Positions 1-6,281 of a stretch of 6,281 nucleotides of DNA are shown here, in pieces. Origin of the DNA: Actinomycetes bacterium (lineage in GTDB: Bacteria; Actinomycetota; Actinomycetes; Actinomycetales; Cellulomonadaceae). The first letter of the stretch is position 1; each line of letters starts with the position of its first letter. The translations under genes were made by a program, and so were the position numbers. A model generated the notes under the pieces. It was not told the origin of the DNA, searched no databases, and saw only the letters and a list, made by a program, of their open reading frames with translations. The stretch covers positions 1 to 6,281 of the forward strand of contig JAEZAR010000114.1 in NCBI GenBank assembly GCA_023430425.1, read 5' to 3'.

Positions 1-1283
1 CCTGGGCGGCGGCCCGGCCCGACGTCGTCGGTGTCGGGCTCGCGGGGTCGTGGGCCGCCGCGACCGCGCGCGACGACTCCGACGTCGACCTCCTCGTCCT
101 CACCCCCCGTCGCAGGGCGATGGCGGAGGACCTGTCGTGGCTCGCGGACCTCGCCGGGACCGCCGCGCCCGGGGTCGTGCGCCGCCAGGACTGGGGCCCG
201 CACCTGACGGAGGTGCGCGTCGCGCTCCCGGGCGCGCTCGAGCTCGAGGTGGGGCTCGCGGACCCGGCGTGGGCCGCGACCGACCCGGTGGACGCCGGCA
301 CGGCCCGTGTGGTCGCGGACGGGTTCGTCGTGCTGCACGACCCCTCGGGCCTCCTGGGCTCGCTCGGCAGGGGCGTGAGCCGGCGTCCGCCCGCGGACGT
401 CGAGGTCACCGCCGACCTCGTCCGGCGACTGGTGGCCGCCCAGCAGCCCGACCTCGCGGACCTGCCCCTGCGGCACGCGGACGGCGGCTGGGACAACGAG
501 GTCTGGCGGCTCGGGCCCGACCTGGCCCTCCGGATGCCCCGTCGCGAGGTCGCGGCGACGCTGCTGGAGAACGAGGCCCGCTGGCTGCCGGTCCTCGCCC
601 GGCTCGTCGACCTCCACGTCCCGGACCCGGTCCGGCTCGGGCGGCCGGGCGCCGGGTACCCCTACCCGTGGGCGGTCGTCCGCTGGGTGGCCGGCCGGCC
701 CGCGTGGCGCAGCCCCGTCGCCGTGCGGACGGCGTGGGCACCGCGTCTGGCCGACGTGCTCACCGCCCTCCACGTGCCCGCCGACCCCGCCGCGCCGCCG
801 AACCCGGTCCGTGCGGTGCCGCTCGCCGAGCGGGACGGCGTCGTGCGGCAGCGCCTCGTGCCACCCCTGGACGGCGAGGTCGCCACCCTCGCGCACCTCG
901 CCCGCCTGTGGGACGACGCGCTGGCCGCCGACCCGTGGTCCGGTCCCCCGCTCTGGGTGCACGGCGACCCGCACCCGGCGAACCTGCTCGTCGACCCCGA
1001 CGGGGCGGACCGGCTCGTCGGCCTGGTCGACTTCGGCGACCTCACCGCGGGGGACCCGGCGTGCGACCTGGCGACCGCGTGGCTCACGTTCGACGCCGAC
1101 GGGCGGGCGGCATTCCGCGCCCGGCTCCTCGAGCACGACGCCCTCGACGAGGCGACGTGGCGGCGGGCGCGCGGGTGGGCGGTGGTCATGGGGCTGGCGA
1201 TGGTGCGCCGGCCCGGCGATCCCGCGATCGGGTCGATCGGTCGGCACGCCGTCGACCAGCTGCTCGCCGAGCCCCTGCCCTGA
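1..1283 (+). CDS. Nucleotidyltransferase-aminoglycoside phosphotransferase-like fusion protein, 5'-truncated by window edge
   Basis: The open frame runs from position 3 to a TGA at 1281-1283, giving 426 residues in the window; the start lies upstream. Residues 1-122 form a polymerase-beta-type nucleotidyltransferase domain. It shows GSW at 15-17, the metal-binding pair D27/D29 in SDVDLLVL, a likely third carboxylate at E80 or E82 (LELEVG), and a DPVDAGTARVVADGF stretch typical of this small family. After a short Arg/Pro-rich linker (about 125-131) comes an APH-type kinase domain. It shows DNEVWRLG and ALRMPRR in the N-lobe, the catalytic loop HGDPHPAN (H320, D322, N327) and the metal-binding VDFGD (D343). 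Both active sites look intact. By family the kinase phosphorylates a hydroxylated small molecule and the nucleotidyltransferase adds NMP to a hydroxyl; the substrates cannot be read from sequence. An ATG at 120 would remove the GSW/DVD motif and is rejected as the start. A GTG at 375 could start a kinase-only product, but an AGGGG-like stretch sits too close to it to be a good ribosome-binding site. Confidence 0.85.
   Translation, partial: WAAARPDVVGVGLAGSWAAATARDDSDVDLLVLTPRRRAMAEDLSWLADLAGTAAPGVVRRQDWGPHLTEVRVALPGALELEVGLADPAWAATDPVDAGTARVVADGFVVLHDPSGLLGSLGRGVSRRPPADVEVTADLVRRLVAAQQPDLADLPLRHADGGWDNEVWRLGPDLALRMPRREVAATLLENEARWLPVLARLVDLHVPDPVRLGRPGAGYPYPWAVVRWVAGRPAWRSPVAVRTAWAPRLADVLTALHVPADPAAPPNPVRAVPLAERDGVVRQRLVPPLDGEVATLAHLARLWDDALAADPWSGPPLWVHGDPHPANLLVDPDGADRLVGLVDFGDLTAGDPACDLATAWLTFDADGRAAFRARLLEHDALDEATWRRARGWAVVMGLAMVRRPGDPAIGSIGRHAVDQLLAEPLP
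45..92 (+). other. Nucleotidyltransferase catalytic motif GS-x-D-x-D, upstream of the first ATG
   Basis: In the frame of the fusion gene this stretch reads G-S-W-A, then nine residues later D-V-D-L. This is the signature of the nucleotidyltransferase superfamily active site: Gly-Ser to position the triphosphate and two Asp for metal. It lies before the first in-window ATG (120), so it fixes the gene as extending beyond the left edge. Only about fifteen residues of the domain precede it in the window, so the true start is probably within a few tens of codons upstream. Confidence 0.85.
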
Positions 1284-1291
1284 GCCTCAGG
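1279..1291. repeat. 13-nt inverted repeat containing both convergent stop codons
   Basis: The sequence CCTGAG-C-CTCAGG is a perfect 6-bp inverted repeat around one central base. It contains the TGA of the fusion gene (1281-1283) and the TGA of the DUF1801 gene on the other strand (1287-1289). As RNA it could only form about a 4-bp stem with a 5-nt loop, so it is at best a weak bidirectional terminator. Part of the symmetry follows simply from two facing TGA codons. Confidence 0.4.
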
Positions 1292-1721
1292 CGGGCGGCC
1301 AACCGCCGCTGGTCACGCGCTCGTACGCCCGCCGCACCATCTCCTCCAGGACCGCCAGGTCCACGCCCTCGAGTGTCTTCAGGTACAGGCACGAGACGCT
1401 CGTCGTGTGCGGCCCGAGCCGGCTGAGCCCGTCCGCGTAGTCCTCGTCGAACCCCGGGGGGAAGTACACGGTCAGGCTCGCCTTGCGCGGTGAGAACCCC
1501 GCAGCCGCGGCGTCGCCCTCGCGCCCGGAGGCGTAGCGGTAGTGGTACCGGCCGAAGCCGACGATCGAGGTGCCCCACATGCGCGGGGGCTGGCCGGTCG
1601 CGCGCTCCATGAGCGCGAGCAGGGTCCGGGACTCCTCCCGGCGCCGGGCGGGCTCCACGGCGTCGAGGAACGCCGCCACGTCGCCGTCGTTCTCCACCGT
1701 CTTCGGTTCGTCCTTGGCCAT
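1287..1721 (-). CDS. DUF1801 domain-containing protein
   Basis: The gene encodes 144 residues. I recognise the DUF1801 family (small alpha/beta proteins of undetermined biochemical role) from PPRMWGTSIVGFGRYHYRY (46-64), the ASGREGD and GFSPRKASLTVYF stretches (64-87), and the C-terminal LYLKTLEGVDLAVLEEMV helix region (112-129). The length is normal for the single-domain form. I chose the ATG at 1721 because MAKDEPKTVENDGDVAAFLD matches the usual family N-terminus. The open frame continues 34 codons further upstream, but that part is Arg/Cys-rich and runs into the inverted repeat at 1771-1840. The ribosome-binding site is weak (GGGGG about 11 nt before the ATG), and I see no convincing -10 box directly upstream. 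It may therefore be read together with the 105-residue gene behind it. Its 3' end faces the fusion gene with 3 nt between stops. There is no signal peptide or membrane segment. Confidence 0.85.
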   Translation of the reverse strand: MAKDEPKTVENDGDVAAFLDAVEPARRREESRTLLALMERATGQPPRMWGTSIVGFGRYHYRYASGREGDAAAAGFSPRKASLTVYFPPGFDEDYADGLSRLGPHTTSVSCLYLKTLEGVDLAVLEEMVRRAYERVTSGGWPPA

Positions 1722-1770
1722 GGCGCATCGTGCCCCCGGGAGACACGCACGCGCCAGGTCCCGGCCCACG

Positions 1771-1840
1771 GCATCTGGCGCACATCCGCGCACCGGGACG
1801 CATCGTGGAGCGTCCCGACGCACGGATGTGTGCCGGCTGC
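1771..1840. repeat. Long imperfect inverted repeat (hairpin, arms about 31 nt, loop 8 nt)
   Basis: Arms 1771-1801 and 1810-1840 face each other around the loop ATCGTGGA (1802-1809). In the 25-bp core (1777-1801 with 1810-1834), 21 positions pair perfectly. At the other four, three (1793/1818, 1792/1819, 1789/1822) become G:U pairs in the minus-strand transcript, and one (1780/1831) becomes G:U only in the plus-strand transcript. This favours a hairpin in RNA made from the minus strand, 3' of the 105-residue gene and 5' of DUF1801. No U-run follows it. It could be a factor-assisted terminator, a leader structure for DUF1801, or a dispersed palindromic (REP-like) element. The structure is certain; its role is not. 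Confidence 0.75.
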
Positions 1841-1896
1841 GGTGGCGCGGGGGGCGGGCGCCCGGCCGACCCGGGCACGGGACGCCCGTTCGCGCG

Positions 1897-2214
1897 TCAG
1901 AGGACCGGAGCCAGCGCCCGGAGCCGCTCGAGCACGGCCACCACGTTCGCGCGGTTCTTGCCCCAGTCGACGATCTGCATGGGCAGCAGGCACTCGCTGA
2001 CCAGCACGACGAGGGCGCCGCGCGGGCCGTACCCGGTGGTCGCGGTCACGCGCTCACCCCAGCTGCGCCACCCCATCGCGGTCTCCCCCGCCAGCACGCC
2101 GCCGCCGCCGCGCACCGCGCGGACGCCCGCGGCCACGAGCGCGTCGTACACGGCCGCCTCCGCCTGGGGTGGCGCGAGCCCCACCTCGATCGTCACCCGG
2201 TTCTGCGCCGCCAC
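1897..2214 (-). CDS. Hypothetical protein, 105 residues, with VDWGKNRANV motif
   Basis: I do not recognise a named family. The frame opens with GTG at 2214, preceded by a perfect AGGAGG with a 7-nt spacer, and ends in TGA at 1897-1899. The likely fold is small alpha/beta. A strand (RVTIEVGL, 6-13) is followed by an Ala-rich helix (PPQAEAAVYDALVAAG, 15-30), a Gly-rich turn (RGGGG, 35-39), MGWRSWGERVTA (48-59), a hydrophobic strand (ALVVLVSECLLP, 67-78), then IVDWGKNRANVVAVLERL (81-98), which looks like a conserved motif leading into a final helix. The Trp and Gly-Lys-Asn residues look like constrained positions, not shadow coding. There is no signal peptide, transmembrane helix or metal-binding motif. 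It lies 90 nt beyond the aconitase stop, after a strong hairpin, so it is probably separate from acn and may share a transcript with DUF1801. Confidence 0.75.
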   Translation of the reverse strand: MAAQNRVTIEVGLAPPQAEAAVYDALVAAGVRAVRGGGGVLAGETAMGWRSWGERVTATTGYGPRGALVVLVSECLLPMQIVDWGKNRANVVAVLERLRALAPVL

Positions 2215-2221
2215 GGCCGGC

Positions 2222-2227
2222 CCTCCT
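2222..2227 (-). promoter_or_regulatory. Perfect Shine-Dalgarno AGGAGG for the 105-residue gene
   Basis: On the minus strand AGGAGG lies 7 nt before the GTG at 2214. It is the best ribosome-binding site in the window. It decides the GTG start and supports the reality of this unrecognised small gene. Confidence 0.8.
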
Positions 2228-2240
2228 CACGCCCGGTCGC

Positions 2241-2246
2241 ATGCTA
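2241..2246 (-). promoter_or_regulatory. Possible -10 box (TAGCAT) for the 105-residue gene
   Basis: The minus strand reads TAGCAT, which fits the actinobacterial TANNNT -10 pattern, about 26 nt before the GTG at 2214. It would give a short leader carrying the AGGAGG. No TTGACA-like -35 is seen at the usual distance, so this is weak. Its support is one AT-containing hexamer in a very GC-rich gap between two genes. Confidence 0.3.
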
Positions 2247-2267
2247 GGCGAGCGGGTGGGTCCGCGC

Positions 2268-2303
2268 CGGGGGGTACGCCGGGTGAACCCGGCACCCCCC
2301 CCG
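2268..2303 (-). terminator. GC-rich hairpin directly after the aconitase stop codon
   Basis: An inner perfect 6-bp stem GCCGGG/CCCGGC (2278-2283, 2288-2293) closes a TGAA loop (TTCA in the minus-strand RNA). Beyond three weakly paired positions, two of them G:U in the minus-strand RNA, an outer 7-bp stem follows: 2268-2274 with 2297-2303, made of G-runs and C-runs. It starts 1 nt after the aconitase TGA (2305-2307). There is no U-tract, as is common for terminators in high-GC actinobacteria. It may also protect the 3' end of the acn mRNA from exonucleases. Confidence 0.6.
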
Positions 2304-2304
2304 C

Positions 2305-5124
<2,820 letters not shown>

Positions 5125-5129
5125 GGCTG

Positions 5130-5135
5130 CTCCTT
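5130..5135 (-). promoter_or_regulatory. Shine-Dalgarno AAGGAG deciding the GTG start of acnA
   Basis: On the minus strand AAGGAG sits 5 nt before the GTG at 5124, directly followed by [11 protein letters not shown], the usual AcnA N-terminus. This favours the GTG over the ATG 66 nt further upstream (5190), whose 22 extra codons encode an Arg/Ala/Pro-rich stretch. Confidence 0.75.
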
Positions 5136-5201
5136 GCTCGCGTCGGGACGACGTCGGCCGGCGCCGGTCGCCCGCCCACGCCGGGGGCACCGCGCCAGGT
5201 A

Positions 5202-5215
5202 TCTTGACGTCAAGA
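5202..5215. promoter_or_regulatory. Perfect 14-bp palindrome, probable operator of acnA
   Basis: TCTTGACGTCAAGA is a perfect inverted repeat in an otherwise GC-dominated gap. It starts 3 nt downstream of a TACGAT box on the minus strand, so it would cover the predicted transcription start of acnA. That is a classic repressor position. The gene on the other side (GNAT) ends here and has no promoter in this gap, so acnA is the only candidate target. It does not match the corynebacterial AcnR site as I remember it (CAGnAC...GTnCTG). The regulator cannot be named from this window. Confidence 0.6.
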
Positions 5216-5218
5216 GAT

Positions 5219-5224
5219 ATCGTA
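5219..5224 (-). promoter_or_regulatory. Probable -10 box (TACGAT) of acnA
   Basis: The minus strand reads TACGAT, matching the actinobacterial TANNNT -10 consensus. It lies about 95 nt upstream of the acnA GTG, giving a leader of roughly 85-90 nt. No clear -35 stands 16-18 nt upstream; that position reads ACGCGC, within a second copy of GGGTACG. The TTGACG inside the palindrome resembles a -35, but no -10 follows it at the right distance. Confidence 0.45.
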
Positions 5225-5247
5225 CCCGACCCGCCCCCGCCGCGCGT

Positions 5248-5266
5248 ACCCAGGACGGGACCGGGT
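5248..5266 (-). terminator. Weak hairpin after the GNAT gene
   Basis: The minus-strand RNA can form ACCCGG/CUGGGU with a 7-nt loop, a 6-bp stem with one G:U, starting about 13 nt after the GNAT stop codon (5280-5282). No U-run follows. It is short for a terminator, so read-through into acnA is possible. It is listed because it is the only structure between the two genes upstream of the acnA promoter elements. Confidence 0.25.
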
Positions 5267-5279
5267 GCTCGCCGACGGG

Positions 5280-5684
5280 TCAGGGATCGCCGGGCGCGAC
5301 CCGGAACACCGAGCCCTCGCGCGGGTAGCCGAGCCCCGTGTAGTAGGCGTCGACGTCGCTCATCACGTACACGGGCTGGTCCGGGAAGTCCGCGCAGGCG
5401 CGCTCCATGAGCCGGCGGCCGAGGTGGCGTCCCCGGTGGGAGGCGGCCACGAGCAGGTCGTACACGTAGACGCCGAACCCGTCGTCCTCCCGGCAGCGCG
5501 CGTAGCCGCGGACGTCCGGCCCGTCCACGGCGACGTAGACGACGCTCGACGCGAGCGCCCGGGTGTACCGGGGCCAGCCGTCCGCGCCGTGGTACTCGGC
5601 CCAGTCGTCGCCCTCGTCCCGCAGCAGCGCGCGCAGCGCCGCGGCGTCGGCCGGGTCGTACCGGCGCACGACGGGTTCAGGCAT
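5280..5684 (-). CDS. GNAT family N-acetyltransferase, 134 residues
   Basis: This is a single-domain acetyl-CoA-dependent acyltransferase of the GNAT fold, probably cytoplasmic. The N-terminal strand and helix ([17 protein letters not shown]) are followed by the central strands GYARC and VYVYDLLVA (60-80). The acetyl-CoA pyrophosphate loop is [11 protein letters not shown] (83-93). The C-terminal [23 protein letters not shown] (105-127) is typical of a GNAT subfamily shared with Firmicutes. In the usual (Q/R)xxGx(G/A) signature the first Gly is His87 here; this subfamily tolerates changes at that site, so activity is still likely. The substrate is unknown. The ATG overlaps the end of the upstream methyltransferase gene by 8 nt (ATGCCTGA), and no good ribosome-binding site precedes it, so it is probably translated by coupling. 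It could modify a small amine or a protein; the neighbours do not decide this. Confidence 0.88.
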   Translation of the reverse strand: MPEPVVRRYDPADAAALRALLRDEGDDWAEYHGADGWPRYTRALASSVVYVAVDGPDVRGYARCREDDGFGVYVYDLLVAASHRGRHLGRRLMERACADFPDQPVYVMSDVDAYYTGLGYPREGSVFRVAPGDP

Positions 5685-6281
5685 CGCCGGCCCGCACGAA
5701 CGTCGCGACGCACTCGACGTGGTGGGTCATCGGGAACAGGTCGAGGGCGCGCACCCCGCTCAGCGCGTACCCCTGGTCGCGCAGGTACCCCACGTCCCGG
5801 GCCAGGGCGGCCGGGTCGCACGCGACGTAGACGACCTGCTCCGGACGGCGGGCGGCGACCTCGCGCACGACGACGCGGCCGGCGCCCACCCGCGGCGGGT
5901 CCAGCACCACCACGTCGGCCCTCGGTGCCACCCCGCCCCGCAGCACGTCCGCCACCGGTCCCTGGTGCAGCTCGACGCCCGCGCCGCCGCCCGCTCCCTG
6001 GTGCACGTTGCGGCGGGCGTCCTTGACCGCCCTCGCGTCACCCTCGACCGCGACCACGCGGCCGCCCGGCCCGACGACGTCGGCGAGCGGGACGGTGAAG
6101 AGCCCCGCGCCCGCGTACAGGTCGAGCACAGTCGCACCGTCGCGGGGTCCGACCGCGTCGAGGACGGCCCCGGCGAGCACCGCCGGCGCCGCACGGTGGA
6201 CCTGCCAGAACCCGTCGGCCGCGACCCGCCAGGTGTACCGGCGACCGCCCGCCTCGGCGACCTCGCGCACCGACGTCCGGG
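5677..6281 (-). CDS. TrmA/RumA-family RNA (uracil-5-)-methyltransferase, C-terminal part, cut by window edge
   Basis: Only the C-terminal methyltransferase domain is in the window; the N-terminal part, which often has a TRAM RNA-binding domain, lies beyond 6281. Counting from the Val at 6268-6270 as residue 1, the visible motifs are FWQVH (21-25), the SAM-binding loop LDLYAGAGLF (49-58), the acidic SAM ribose contact in VVAVEGD (E76), DPPR (124-127), the catalytic Cys in ACDPAALARD (C151) and the likely general base in HHVECV (E186). Cys151 would form the covalent adduct at uracil C6, with methyl transfer to C5, giving 5-methyluridine in rRNA or tRNA. The exact target, 23S rRNA or tRNA U54, cannot be told from this part. 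The GTG at 6268-6270 is an internal Val, since the conserved domain clearly continues upstream. The gene ends in TGA at 5677-5679, inside the GNAT start region. Confidence 0.9.
   Translation of the reverse strand, partial: RTSVREVAEAGGRRYTWRVAADGFWQVHRAAPAVLAGAVLDAVGPRDGATVLDLYAGAGLFTVPLADVVGPGGRVVAVEGDARAVKDARRNVHQGAGGGAGVELHQGPVADVLRGGVAPRADVVVLDPPRVGAGRVVVREVAARRPEQVVYVACDPAALARDVGYLRDQGYALSGVRALDLFPMTHHVECVATFVRAGDA

Noticed and set aside
50..1426. Long plus-strand frame of 458 codons overlapping the fusion gene
   Set aside because: It is almost entirely Arg, Ala, Gly and Pro, the usual product of reading high-GC codons out of frame. The frame ending at 1283 has intact catalytic motifs.
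1725..1807. 8-nt direct repeat GCATCGTG at 1725-1732 and 1800-1807
   Set aside because: It is too short, and the two copies lie in unrelated positions (the DUF1801 leader and the hairpin loop); chance is sufficient.
1722..1823. N-terminal extension of the DUF1801 protein from an ATG at 1823
   Set aside because: The extension is Cys/Arg-rich, crosses part of the inverted repeat and does not resemble the family; the ATG at 1721 fits the usual N-terminus.
5155..5170. Near-palindrome CGGCCGGCGCCGGTCG in the acnA leader
   Set aside because: Short palindromes made only of G and C are expected often in DNA of this composition. It has one mismatched pair and no promoter-like position, unlike TCTTGACGTCAAGA.
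5125..5190. N-terminal extension of aconitase from an ATG at 5190
   Set aside because: The 22 extra residues are Arg/Ala-rich and unlike aconitase. The GTG at 5124 has an AAGGAG and leads straight into the family's N-terminus.
5204..5223. Plus-strand promoter built from TTGACG (5204) and TATCGT (5218)
   Set aside because: The spacing is only 8 nt and there is no plus-strand gene downstream.

Overview
The window is very GC-rich, with coding frames almost entirely G/C at the third codon position. All the recognisable proteins look actinobacterial. The aconitase carries the acidic FPASDP linker I associate with actinobacterial AcnA. The overall look suggests Micrococcales, perhaps a Cellulomonas-like genus. 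That placement is an inference from protein style, not a database result.

Layout, left to right. (1) Positions 1-1283 (+): the 3' part of a gene that enters from outside the window and encodes a nucleotidyltransferase domain fused in frame to an aminoglycoside-phosphotransferase-type kinase domain. The first in-window ATG, at 120, is not the real start, because the catalytic GS...DVD motif lies upstream of it. (2) Positions 1287-1721 (-): a DUF1801-type protein, tail to tail with the fusion gene, with only 3 nt between the two stop codons. (3) Positions 1722-1896: a 175-nt gap dominated by a long imperfect inverted repeat (1771-1840). (4) Positions 1897-2214 (-): a 105-residue protein of unknown function with a perfect AGGAGG ribosome-binding site. 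(5) Positions 2268-2303: a strong hairpin directly after the aconitase stop codon. (6) Positions 2305-5124 (-): a complete aconitate hydratase, started from a GTG. Its upstream region (5125-5279) holds a perfect 14-bp palindrome just downstream of a TACGAT -10-like box. (7) Positions 5280-5684 (-): a GNAT acetyltransferase overlapping by 8 nt with (8) positions 5677-6281 (-): the C-terminal part of a TrmA/RumA-family RNA (uracil-5-)-methyltransferase that leaves the window.

All genes except the fusion lie on the minus strand. The methyltransferase and GNAT genes form a translationally coupled pair. Aconitase appears to be its own transcription unit, with a probable operator and a terminator-like hairpin. 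The 105-residue gene and DUF1801 follow; whether they are co-transcribed across the inverted repeat is open. Nothing in the neighbourhood points to one shared pathway: TCA cycle, RNA modification and small orphan enzymes sit side by side. No mobile element, CRISPR array, tRNA or rRNA is visible.

The most interesting items are the nucleotidyltransferase-kinase fusion, the 70-nt inverted repeat whose arm differences mostly keep pairing in the minus-strand transcript, and the aconitase promoter palindrome.
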